DNA of 64,000 nucleotides from Actinacidiphila sp965342175 (lineage in GTDB: Bacteria > Actinomycetota > Actinomycetes > Streptomycetales > Streptomycetaceae): the NCBI RefSeq assembly GCF_965342175.1, contig NZ_CBDRBL010000019.1:29182-93181 (forward strand), given 5' to 3'. Below the pieces are notes generated by a model. The model saw nothing but the letters and a program-made list of their open reading frames with translations, had not been told where the DNA came from and ran no database searches. The translations under genes and the position numbers were made by a program. Shown in pieces: positions 50,761-59,032 of the stretch (positions are counted from its first letter, which is position 1; the number at the start of each line of letters is the position of its first letter).

Positions 50761-51949
50761 TCATCGCCTCGACCGCCAGCAGCGGCGCGACGTTCCTGTC
50801 CAGGGCTTCACGGCAGGCGAGCACCGCCTCTATCCGGCGCAGGGTGTTCTCCGGCCGGGAGCCCGCCGCGATCCGCTCGACGGCGTCCCGGGCCTCGACG
50901 TTGGCGATCGCGACGGAGGTGCCGACCTGCACGGCCAGCACGTCCCGGTAGAACCCCGCGAGGTCGGTGAGGGCCAGGTCGAGGGTGTCGCGCTGGGTGC
51001 GGGTGGACCGGCGCTTCTGCCGGTCGGCGAGCTCCTTCATCACGCCCGCCGTGCCCCGCGGCATTCGGCTGCCCGCCCCCGCGGCCGCGCCCAGCGCCGC
51101 GCGCAGCTCCTCGGTCTCCTTGGCGTCCATCTCCTCCGAGACCTGCTTGGCGTCCTCCGTCGCCGCGTCCACCAGCTCCTGCGCGGCCTTGAGGCAGCCC
51201 CCGACGTCGTCCACGCGCAGCGGCAGCCGCAGCACGGCCGCGCGGCGACTGCGCGCCGCCTCGTCGGTGGCGAGCCGGCGGGCGCGGTCGATGTGGCCCT
51301 GCGTGGCGCGCGCGGCGGCCCCGGCGAGCGCGGGGTCGATGCCATCGCGCCGGACCAGCACCTCGGCGACGGCGTCCACGGGCGGGGTGCGCAGCACCAG
51401 GTGCCGGCAACGCGAGCGGATCGTCGGCAGCACGTCTTCGATGGACGGCGCGCACAGCAGCCACACCGTCCGGGGCGCGGGCTCCTCCACCGCCTTCAAC
51501 AGCACATTGCCGGCACCCTCGGTGAGGCGGTCGGCGTCCTCCAGCACGATCACCTGCCAGCGGCCGGAGGCGGGCGAGAGCGTGGCGCGGCGGACGAGCT
51601 CGCGGGTGTCCTTGACGCCGATGGAGAGCAGGTCGGTGCGGACCACCTCTACGTCGGCGTGCGTACCCACCAGCGTCGTGTGGCAGCCGTCGCAGAAACC
51701 GCAGCCCGGCGCGCCGCCCAGGGCCCGGTCCGGGCTGACGCACTGCAGGGAGGCGGCGAAGGCACGGGCGGCTGTGTCACGGCCCGCCCCGGGCGGGCCC
51801 GTGAACAGCCAGGCGTGCGTCATCTTCGACGCGGACGGCAGCGTGGTGCCCGCGGCTGCCGCCGTCACAAAGGCGTCGGCGTCCCGCGCGGCGGCGGCCA
51901 ACTGCTCCGTCACCCGGTCCTGGCCGATCAGGTCGTCCCATACCGCCAT
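50738..51949 (-). CDS. holB: DNA polymerase III subunit delta'
   Basis: A 403-residue clamp-loader ATPase-fold subunit. VWDDLIGQDRVTEQLAAAAR opens the protein, P-loop-like GPPGAGRDTAARAFA (residues about 45-60) follows, and the zinc-binding Cys motif CGFCDGCH is typical. VIVLEDADRLTEGAGNVLLKAVEEPAPRTVWLL (Walker B region) and IRSRCRHLVLRTP (SRC motif) are complete. ATG 51949 (MAVWDDLIG) is chosen as family similarity starts there. Its 3' end (coding LRAG-stop) belongs to the minisatellite. The usual neighbours tmk and topA are not upstream; an asparagine-synthase-like gene is. Confidence 0.95.
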   Translation of the reverse strand: MAVWDDLIGQDRVTEQLAAAARDADAFVTAAAAGTTLPSASKMTHAWLFTGPPGAGRDTAARAFAASLQCVSPDRALGGAPGCGFCDGCHTTLVGTHADVEVVRTDLLSIGVKDTRELVRRATLSPASGRWQVIVLEDADRLTEGAGNVLLKAVEEPAPRTVWLLCAPSIEDVLPTIRSRCRHLVLRTPPVDAVAEVLVRRDGIDPALAGAAARATQGHIDRARRLATDEAARSRRAAVLRLPLRVDDVGGCLKAAQELVDAATEDAKQVSEEMDAKETEELRAALGAAAGAGSRMPRGTAGVMKELADRQKRRSTRTQRDTLDLALTDLAGFYRDVLAVQVGTSVAIANVEARDAVERIAAGSRPENTLRRIEAVLACREALDRNVAPLLAVEAMTLALRAG

Positions 51950-52198
51950 CGCGCCCGCCCGTCCTGTGCTGCCGTCTGCCTCTCGCGTCTCCGGCCGGCT
52001 CGCGGCCTCGAGACCCCACCATTGTCGGGCACACCACCGACACAGGGATGCGCCGCTGCGCGCCCGGCACCTGGCGCCGGCTTCGCGAGTCCTGCGCGGC
52101 CCCCTGCCTACGAGACCCGACAGCGGACGGGCCGGTGGCCGCGCCATAGGCTGCGCGGCCAGGCCCGGCAGGGCCGCGACGGCGGCAGCCGCGCCGCC

Positions 52199-54235
52199 CT
52201 ACAGCGGCAGCCGCCGCACCCCGCCCGCCACCGCACGCTGTTCCGGCACCTCCGTGCCCGTCCAGCAGGAGCCGCGCCGGGCCAGCAGGCGGCGCAGCCA
52301 GACCTCCGTGGCGACCAGGTCGGTGAGGCCGTCGACGGGCACCGGTTCGCCGTCCGCCGCCGCGCGCAGGGCGCCCCGTACGACCCGGGCCTCGACGAGT
52401 CCGGCGTCCGCGAGCAGCGGGGCCTCGAAGAGGTCGAGCAGGTCGTCGACGGCCGACCGCAGGCCGGCGCGGACGGCGACGGCCGTGGAGGCGTGCGAGT
52501 TGGCGCCCCAGCCGGGCGGCAGCTCACGGATGCCCGCGCCCGCCAGGACCGAGCGCAGGATCGTGGCGCGGGCCCCCGGCTGGACGCGCAGCGTCTCCGG
52601 CAGCTCCCGGCACGCCCGCACCACCTGGTTGTCGAGGAAGGGCGCGTGGAGCCGCTGGCTGCGCACAGCCGCGGCCTGCTCGAAGACCCGGTGGTCGGCG
52701 GCGTGCCGGGCGAGCGCGGCGCGTGCCCGGCGCTCACCGGGACGCTCCACTGTTCTGCCCGGCCGGGCCACCGCTTCCTGCAGCCGCACCGACACCTCGG
52801 CCAGCGCCTCACCGGTCAGCCAGCGCGCCGCGGGCCCCGGCCGGCACCATGTGAGGGCGGCCAGAGACGCGGCCAGCGCGCCGCCGTGCTCCTCGAAGCG
52901 CCGGTTCATCAGCCGTGCCGCGGCGTCCTCCACGCCCTGCCGGTAGCTGGTGCGGGCCAGCCGTCGCGCCGCCCGGTACACGGTGAAGGGCACGAGGACC
53001 GAGCGCCCGGAAGGACCGTCCGCCCGTGCCAGGGCCGTGACGGGACGCAGCAGGCCGCGCCGCCGCCGGTCCAGCAGCAGATCCGCGAGCCGCGCCGGAT
53101 GGGCGTCCAGCACCTGCCGTGCGCCGTGCCCCACGAAATGGTCGGCGCCGCCCGCCGCGAGGCGCCGCCGGTGCCGTTCCGCGGTGATCAGCGAGGGGCC
53201 CGGTTCGTCGGTGAGCGGCCCGCTGTCCAGGAGGTCGGCGTACGGCAGGGACTCCGGTCCGCCCGGCACGACGACATGGCGCAGGCGGGGGTCGGCGGCC
53301 ATGCTGCGGGCCCGTTCCAGCTCCGCCTCGCGCGCCCGGACGGTTCCCGTGGCGAGGTCGTTGAAGGTCACCGCCAGCAGCCGCTGCCCCGCCGCGGAGC
53401 CGCGCCCGGGCATGGTGCCCGGCATCCCCGGCAGCCCGGCGGCGAGCAGGGCGAGCGTGGAGGAGGCGCTGCCCCCGGAGAGGTCGGCGCCGACGCCCGG
53501 CGCCGGGGCCTCGCCCGGTTCCGGTACGAAGCGGGGCCCGGCAAGGCGCGTCCGGACGGCGTCCACCAGAGCGTCGCGTATGCCGGCGATCGCGCGCTCC
53601 GGATCGGCGGCGGGGGCCGGAGTGCCGGCGACGGCGAGCGAGGCGGTGGGCTCGTAACCGCTGACCTCGGGCACCCCGTCGCGCATGATGAGCGCGTGCC
53701 CGGGCGGCACCCGGCGCACCCCGGCGTACGGGGTGCCCTCGCCGAGCGCCTCGGGCGAGTCGGGGCAGGCCAGCAGCGCCGCGAGATAGGTCACGTCCAG
53801 GGCGGCCTCGGTGAGGTCGGCCAGCGGCAGCGCGGCCGTTCCGTACGCCGTGCCCCGCTCCCACCGGGTGTGGAACACCGGCCGGGCGCCCGCGAGGTCG
53901 CCCAGCACCGTGATGCGGCGGCCGATCTGCAGGACGCAGGTGTAGCTCCCGGCCCAGGCCGTCAGATGGCGCAGCGCCCCGCCGCGCGCCGCGAACAGCC
54001 CGACGCGCAGGTCGGCGTCGGAGGCCGCGCAGTGGCCCAGCACGGCCAGTCGTGCCATGGAGCCGTTCTCGGCGTGGACGATCCGCACCTCGTCGCGGCG
54101 CCAGTCGCCCACCAGCCACAGCGGATCGGGGTCGTCCCACAGGAGTCGGGCGCCGACGGGATGCAGGGTGCGGTCGGCGCGTACGCCGGGAAGCTGTCCC
54201 ACGGCAGCGCTGCTCCACCCCACCAACCACCGCAT
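52199..54235 (-). CDS. Asparagine-synthase-like protein
   Basis: A 678-residue AsnB-fold protein of the kind related to lasso-peptide macrolactam synthetases and beta-lactam synthetases. Residues 1-210 form the N-terminal Ntn-like domain but begin MRWLVG, so the glutaminase Cys2 is missing and glutamine cannot be the amide donor. The synthetase domain has the PPi-loop GADLSGGSASSTLALL (near 285) and a helical C-terminus with RLHAPFLDNQVVRACRELP. GGAGG lies 5 nt before ATG 54235. No lasso precursor, PqqD-like or transglutaminase-like gene is nearby, so substrate and product are unknown. Confidence 0.85.
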   Translation of the reverse strand: MRWLVGWSSAAVGQLPGVRADRTLHPVGARLLWDDPDPLWLVGDWRRDEVRIVHAENGSMARLAVLGHCAASDADLRVGLFAARGGALRHLTAWAGSYTCVLQIGRRITVLGDLAGARPVFHTRWERGTAYGTAALPLADLTEAALDVTYLAALLACPDSPEALGEGTPYAGVRRVPPGHALIMRDGVPEVSGYEPTASLAVAGTPAPAADPERAIAGIRDALVDAVRTRLAGPRFVPEPGEAPAPGVGADLSGGSASSTLALLAAGLPGMPGTMPGRGSAAGQRLLAVTFNDLATGTVRAREAELERARSMAADPRLRHVVVPGGPESLPYADLLDSGPLTDEPGPSLITAERHRRRLAAGGADHFVGHGARQVLDAHPARLADLLLDRRRRGLLRPVTALARADGPSGRSVLVPFTVYRAARRLARTSYRQGVEDAAARLMNRRFEEHGGALAASLAALTWCRPGPAARWLTGEALAEVSVRLQEAVARPGRTVERPGERRARAALARHAADHRVFEQAAAVRSQRLHAPFLDNQVVRACRELPETLRVQPGARATILRSVLAGAGIRELPPGWGANSHASTAVAVRAGLRSAVDDLLDLFEAPLLADAGLVEARVVRGALRAAADGEPVPVDGLTDLVATEVWLRRLLARRGSCWTGTEVPEQRAVAGGVRRLPL

Positions 54236-55001
54236 CGCCGCCTCCACAGGTCGTGGATTACGTGGGCCACCGTGGCCAACCGGCCCCGCGGCAGGCCGAA
54301 CTGCCGCCCCGTCCGAGGAACATGCTGCCACGGAGCGGCGCACAAAGCGGCGCATGAGGGCATGCCTGAGCGCCGGACCGCGCCCCACACGCGGTCCGGT
54401 GCGGACCGGTTCGGCCCAACTCCCCACTCGAAAAGGTCATTTGGAGCGGGCAACCGGATTTCAAACGTCGCCTTCAGGTCAATGTCCGGGCAGCCCGCTT
54501 TCGCCCGATGTGCGACGTGCGGAGGTCGCGGTCCGGGAGGTGTGCCGCACCCCCCGGACCGGTCCGCCACCCGCGGGGATGGTGGTGACGGAGCCCCCTG
54601 ACCCGCCGCTACCCCCCATTAGCCGCACATAGGAGCCGCGGGCCGACCCACGCCACCATGGAAGCGCCACCGCCCGAACCGGTACAGAGCGCGCGTGTGG
54701 GCGCACGGCCGCATACGCCGGTAGCACGCGCCACACGCAGGAGTCGCCAGGCCACATGCAGGGCAGGAATCTCGCCATCCGGGACAACAACTCTTAACGG
54801 ACGGGATACGGCGAACTACGCTGGGTGCACCCGAGAAGCGCTGTCCCGGCAGCTCGGGGTCCGGCGCATGCCCGATGGCGGGCAGCGGCGGCCCCGACAC
54901 CCCTCCCCGAGAGGCGCCGGGTCAGCCGTTGTTGTGCGTCGAGAGGGTGTGACAGGCGTGGCAGGCGAACGCGGCCCTCGCGCTTACGGCGAGAGGTGGT
55001 A
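54236..55001. other. Divergent intergenic region with a candidate promoter
   Basis: About 770 bp between two divergent genes. Overlapping open frames on both strands show no recognisable protein and no lasso-precursor-like peptide. The 54420-54500 stretch is relatively AT-rich and may hold the promoter of the asparagine-synthase-like gene. Nothing else is identified apart from the plus-strand promoter listed separately. Confidence 0.45.
54794..54822 (+). promoter_or_regulatory. Candidate sigma-HrdB-type promoter
   Basis: TTAACG (54794-54799), 17-bp spacer, TACGCT (54817-54822). Orientation and position (about 180 bp upstream) fit the regulator gene at 55002. Both hexamers deviate from consensus. 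Confidence 0.35.
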
Positions 55002-56420
55002 GTGGTCGTGACCAAAGAACCCCGAGGACCCAACGAGAAACTCGGCACCCTCCTCGCCCTGGCCGGCATCAGCAACGCGGGACTCGCCCGCAGGGTCAAC
55101 GACCTCGGCGCCCAGCGCGGTCTGACCCTGCGGTACGACAAGACCTCCGTCGCCCGCTGGGTCACCAAGGGCATGGTGCCTCAGGGCGCCGCCCCGCACC
55201 TGATAGCGGCGGCGATCGGCAGCAAGCTGGGCCGTCCCGTGCCCCTGCACGAGATCGGCCTCGCCGACGCCGACCCCGCGCCCGAGGTGGGCCTCGCCTT
55301 CCCGCGCGACGTCGGGGAGGCCGTCAAGTCCGCCACCGATCTGTGGAAGCTCGACCCCGGCCGACGCGGCCCGGGCGGCGGCGGCATCTGGCAGAGCCTC
55401 GCCGGCTCCTTCGCGGTCAGCGCGTACGTCACGCCCGCCTCCCGCTGGCTGATAACCCCGGCCGACGCCCGCGTCGCCCGCGAGGACCCGGCACCGGGCA
55501 CGCACCACGTCGGCCACTCCGACGTCGCCAAGCTCCGCGAGGCAGCGGAGGACGCCAGGCGCTGGGACTCCAAGTACGGCGGCGGCGACTGGCGTTCCGG
55601 CATGGTCCCCGAGTGCCTGCGGGTCGAGGCGGCGCCGCTTCTGCTCGGCTCGTACAGCGACGAGGTCGGCCGCTCCCTCTTCGGGGCCACCGCCGAACTC
55701 ACCCGGCTCGCCGGGTGGATGGCCTTCGACACCGGTCAGCAGGAGGCCGCCCAGCGGTACTACATCCAGGCGCTGCGGCTCGCCCGCGCCGCGGCCGACG
55801 TCCCCCTCGGCGGCTACGTGCTGGCGTCGATGTCCCTCCAGGCCACATACCGCGGCTTCGCCGACGAAGGCGTGGATCTGGCCCAGGCCGCGCTGGAACG
55901 CAACCGCGGTCTCGCCACGGCCCGCACGATGTCCTTCTTCCACCTCGTCGAGGCGCGCGCCCACGCCAAGGCCGACGAGAGCGCCGCCTGTGCCACGGCG
56001 CTGGCGGCCGCCGAGTCCTGGCTCGACCGCGCCCGCGACGGCGACGCCGACCCTCCCTGGCTCGGCTTCTACTCCTACGACCGCCTCGCCGCGGACGCCG
56101 CCGAGTGCTACCGCGACCTGCGCGTGCCCGGGCAGGTGCGCCGCTTCACGGAGACGGCACTCGCACAGCCCACGGAGGAGTTCGTGCGCTCGCACGGCCT
56201 GCGGCTCGTCGTCTCGGCGGTCGCGGAGCTCGAGTCCGGCAACCTGGACGCGGCCTGCGCGGCCGGGGCCAAGGCGGTGGAGGTCGCCGGGCGGATCTCG
56301 TCGGCCCGGACGACGGAGTACGTGCGCGACCTCCTGCAGCGGTTGGAGCCGTACGGGAACGAGCCGCGCGTCGCGGAGCTGCGCGAGCGCGCCCGTCCGC
56401 TGCTGGCCGCCCCCGCGTAG
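55002..56420 (+). CDS. TPR-type sporulation-associated regulator (NsdA/NsdB-like architecture)
   Basis: A 472-residue cytoplasmic protein. Residues 5-75 look like a helix-turn-helix-related domain (LGTLLALAGISNAGLARRVNDLG, LRYDKTSVARWVTKGMVP). From about 215 onward there are helical tetratricopeptide-like repeats (FDTGQQEAAQRYYIQALRLARAA; GVDLAQAALERNRGLATARTMSFFHLVEARAHA). This is the layout of Streptomyces regulators that influence sporulation and antibiotic production. GAGAGG precedes GTG 55002 by 5 nt; GTG 55008 is the alternative. I cannot name the exact orthologue from sequence alone. Confidence 0.8.
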   Translation: MVVTKEPRGPNEKLGTLLALAGISNAGLARRVNDLGAQRGLTLRYDKTSVARWVTKGMVPQGAAPHLIAAAIGSKLGRPVPLHEIGLADADPAPEVGLAFPRDVGEAVKSATDLWKLDPGRRGPGGGGIWQSLAGSFAVSAYVTPASRWLITPADARVAREDPAPGTHHVGHSDVAKLREAAEDARRWDSKYGGGDWRSGMVPECLRVEAAPLLLGSYSDEVGRSLFGATAELTRLAGWMAFDTGQQEAAQRYYIQALRLARAAADVPLGGYVLASMSLQATYRGFADEGVDLAQAALERNRGLATARTMSFFHLVEARAHAKADESAACATALAAAESWLDRARDGDADPPWLGFYSYDRLAADAAECYRDLRVPGQVRRFTETALAQPTEEFVRSHGLRLVVSAVAELESGNLDAACAAGAKAVEVAGRISSARTTEYVRDLLQRLEPYGNEPRVAELRERARPLLAAPA

Positions 56421-56884
56421 CCGCCCGCCGGGGCCGCGAGGGGTGCTCTCGGCGCCCCTCGCGGCCCGTGCGGCGCAGCCGGAGGCGGTGATGGGGGCAG
56501 TACTTCGGCGGGCTGCGGACGGGGGCGGAGTGCTGTCGCGGCGGTTGCGATTCGGCTCTCCCGCCGTCTCGCGCCCTTCAGGCGCACAGAGGCGGACTGC
56601 GGAGAGGGCGGGCTGGGGCGGCCCTCCTCGGCAGTGTGCGGGCCCGGGTGGCCGGCCGAGGTCCAGGCGCCGGAGCGGGGTCGGCGCCTGAACCCACGCC
56701 ACCCACCCGCCCGCGCAGCGGAGCCTCAAGCAGGCACCCTCCCCGTCCGCAGCCCGCATCTGCGCGCCCCGGCGCGAGACGGCGCGAGACGGCGCGACAG
56801 CCGACGTACCGCCCCCACCGGCGCCGGCGCAGGTTTGCCGCGGGCTGTTGCGGGCCAAGCCTTACGCGGGAGGTGACCGCGCGC
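56421..56884. other. Intergenic region before lhgO
   Basis: About 460 bp. A GC-rich inverted repeat just after 56435 (GGGGCCGCGAGGGGTG with CACCCC/CCTCGCGGCCC-type complementarity around 56437-56466) may terminate the regulator gene. The remainder is GC-biased open frame without recognisable content. Confidence 0.4.
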
Positions 56885-58114
56885 ATGGACACCGCGGACG
56901 TCGTCGTCATCGGCGCCGGCATCGTCGGCCTGGCGACCGCCTACGCGATCACCCGCACCTCCCCCGGCACGTCCGTCCTCGTCCTGGACAAGGAGGACGG
57001 CCCCGCACGCCACCAGACCGGCCACAACAGCGGCGTGATCCACAGCGGCGTCTACTACCGCCCCGGCTCCCTCAAGGCGCGGTACGCGACACAAGGCGCC
57101 GCCGAGATGGTGAAGTTCTGCGCCGGCAACGACATCCCGCACCATGTGACGGGCAAGCTGATCGTCGCCACGGAAAAGGACGAGCTGCCCCGGCTGCACG
57201 CCCTCGTCCAGCGCGGGCGGCAGAACGACATCCCGGTGCGGGAACTGGGCCCCGCCCAGATCGCCGAGCGGGAGCCCCACGTACGCGGCCTGGCGGCGAT
57301 CCACGTCGGCACGACGGGGGTCTGCGACTTCACCGCCGTCGCCGCGGCCATGGCCCGTCTCGCCACCGAAGGCGGCCGCGGCGAGGCCCGCGTCTCATAC
57401 GGCACGGAGGTCCGGGCGCTCCACCGCGACGGGCGGACCGTGATCGTCGAGCCCCGCGGCGGCCCCCCGGTCCGGGCCAGGGCGCTGGTGAACTGCGCGG
57501 GCCTGCACTGCGACCGCGTCGCCCGCATGGCCGGAGCCACGGACGAGGACATCGCAGGCGTGCGCATCCTGCCCTTCCGCGGCGAGTACTACGAGCTGCG
57601 CCCGGCCCGCGCCGGCCTCGTGCGCGGCCTGGTCTACCCCGTCCCGGACCCCGCGTTCCCCTTCCTCGGGGTGCACCTGACCCGGGGCGTCGACGGCTCG
57701 GTGCACGTCGGCCCCAACGCCGTCCCGGCGCTCGCCCGCGAGGGCTACCGGCGGCGCACCGTGCGCCCGCGCGACCTCCTCGAGACGGCCGCGTTCCCCG
57801 GCACGTGGCGGATCGCCCGCCGCCACTGGCGCTACGAGGTCGGCGAGGTCGGCCGCTCGGTGTCGAAGCGTGCCTTCGTCGCGTCCGTACGGCGACTGCT
57901 GCCCGAGGTGAACGCCGACGACCTCGTGCCCGCGGAGGCCGGGGTACGGGCGCAGGCCGTGCTGCGCGACGGGACGCTCGTCGACGACTTCCTCATCGCG
58001 GGCGACGGCCCCTTCATCCACGTGCTCAACGCCCCCTCTCCCGCCGCGACGGCCTCCCTGCCGATCGGCCGGGAGATCGCCCGCCGGGCGCTGGCGGTTC
58101 TGGAACGCGCCTGA
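56885..58114 (+). CDS. lhgO: L-2-hydroxyglutarate oxidase-type FAD oxidoreductase
   Basis: A 409-residue FAD-dependent oxidoreductase of the DAO family. ADVVVIGAGIVGLATAYAITR is the dinucleotide-binding fold; HQTGHNSGVIHSGVYYRPGSLKA is the characteristic LhgO FAD/substrate motif, and PFRGEYYELRP plus VYPVPDPAFPFLGVHLTRGVDGSVHVGPNAV complete the family pattern. The reaction is L-2-hydroxyglutarate to 2-oxoglutarate with electrons passed on. GGGAGG precedes ATG 56885 by about 10 nt. Length matches the family. Confidence 0.93.
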   Translation: MDTADVVVIGAGIVGLATAYAITRTSPGTSVLVLDKEDGPARHQTGHNSGVIHSGVYYRPGSLKARYATQGAAEMVKFCAGNDIPHHVTGKLIVATEKDELPRLHALVQRGRQNDIPVRELGPAQIAEREPHVRGLAAIHVGTTGVCDFTAVAAAMARLATEGGRGEARVSYGTEVRALHRDGRTVIVEPRGGPPVRARALVNCAGLHCDRVARMAGATDEDIAGVRILPFRGEYYELRPARAGLVRGLVYPVPDPAFPFLGVHLTRGVDGSVHVGPNAVPALAREGYRRRTVRPRDLLETAAFPGTWRIARRHWRYEVGEVGRSVSKRAFVASVRRLLPEVNADDLVPAEAGVRAQAVLRDGTLVDDFLIAGDGPFIHVLNAPSPAATASLPIGREIARRALAVLERA

Positions 58115-58205
58115 CCGGCACCTATGCGTCGGCGTACGTCCCCAGCACACACGGCAGCACGGCAGGACACGTACGCGACCGGCACGTACGTAAAATCGAC
58201 GCATC

Positions 58206-58964
58206 ATGTCGAAGTCCCGCACCCCCCACTTCCCGGGCGGCCCCGCCTCCCACCCGCACCCGAACGCGCACACCGAGCAGCGCATCCGCACCTTCCACCC
58301 CCGCCGCGGCCGGGTCACCCACGGCCAGCGGGCGGCGCTGGAGCGGCGCTGGGCGGACTGGGGCGTCGACATCGACGGCACGCCGCTCGATTTGGACAAG
58401 CTCTTCGCCGACGCCGACCTCGGCCCGGACCGCCCCGTCGTCCTGGAGATCGGCTTCGGCATGGGCGACGCCACCGCCGCGATGGCCGCCGCCGACCCCC
58501 GCACAGGCATCCTCGCCGCGGACGTGCACACCCCCGGCCAGGGCAACCTCGTCCACCTCGCCGAGCGCGAGGGCCTGCGCAACGTCCGGGTCGCCAACGG
58601 CGACGCCGTCGTCCTGCTGCGTGACATGCTCGCCCCCGGCTCGCTGGCCGGCCTGCGGGTCTACTTCCCCGACCCGTGGCCCAAGGCCCGCCACCACAAG
58701 CGCCGCATGATCCAGCCGGAGTTCGTGGCGCTCGCCGTGTCGCGGCTGCGCCCCGGCGCGACCGTGCACTGCGCGACCGACTGGGAGCCGTATGCCGAGC
58801 AGATGCTCGAGGTGCTGACGGCCGAGCCCGGCCTGGTGAACACCTACGCCACGGCCACCGGCTACGCCGAGCCGCGCCCGTCGTTCCGCCCGATGACGAA
58901 GTTCGAGCGCCAGGGCCTCGCCAAGGGGCACGTCGTCCACGACCTGGTCTTCGAACGCCGGTGA
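58206..58964 (+). CDS. trmB: tRNA (guanine-N7-)-methyltransferase
   Basis: A 252-residue SAM-dependent enzyme that makes m7G46 in tRNA. VVLEIGFGMGDATAAMAAADP is the SAM-binding loop, and YFPDPWPKARHHKRRMIQPEF is the TrmB signature with catalytic Asp. The C-terminal RPMTKFERQG is typical. ATG 58206 lies 10 bases after a TAAAAT (58191-58196), a likely -10 box, so the mRNA would have almost no leader. It is 91 bp downstream of lhgO. Confidence 0.96.
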   Translation: MSKSRTPHFPGGPASHPHPNAHTEQRIRTFHPRRGRVTHGQRAALERRWADWGVDIDGTPLDLDKLFADADLGPDRPVVLEIGFGMGDATAAMAAADPRTGILAADVHTPGQGNLVHLAEREGLRNVRVANGDAVVLLRDMLAPGSLAGLRVYFPDPWPKARHHKRRMIQPEFVALAVSRLRPGATVHCATDWEPYAEQMLEVLTAEPGLVNTYATATGYAEPRPSFRPMTKFERQGLAKGHVVHDLVFERR

Positions 58965-59032
58965 CCGTCCGGTGGTGCGGAATCACCGTCACACCGTCGC
59001 GCCACGAGGTCGCCGCCCCGTAAGGTCAGCGA

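Noticed and set aside
54236..54830. Possible lasso-peptide precursor next to the asparagine-synthase-like gene
   Set aside because: No short frame has a leader/core pattern, and no B1/B2 protease or recognition gene is present.
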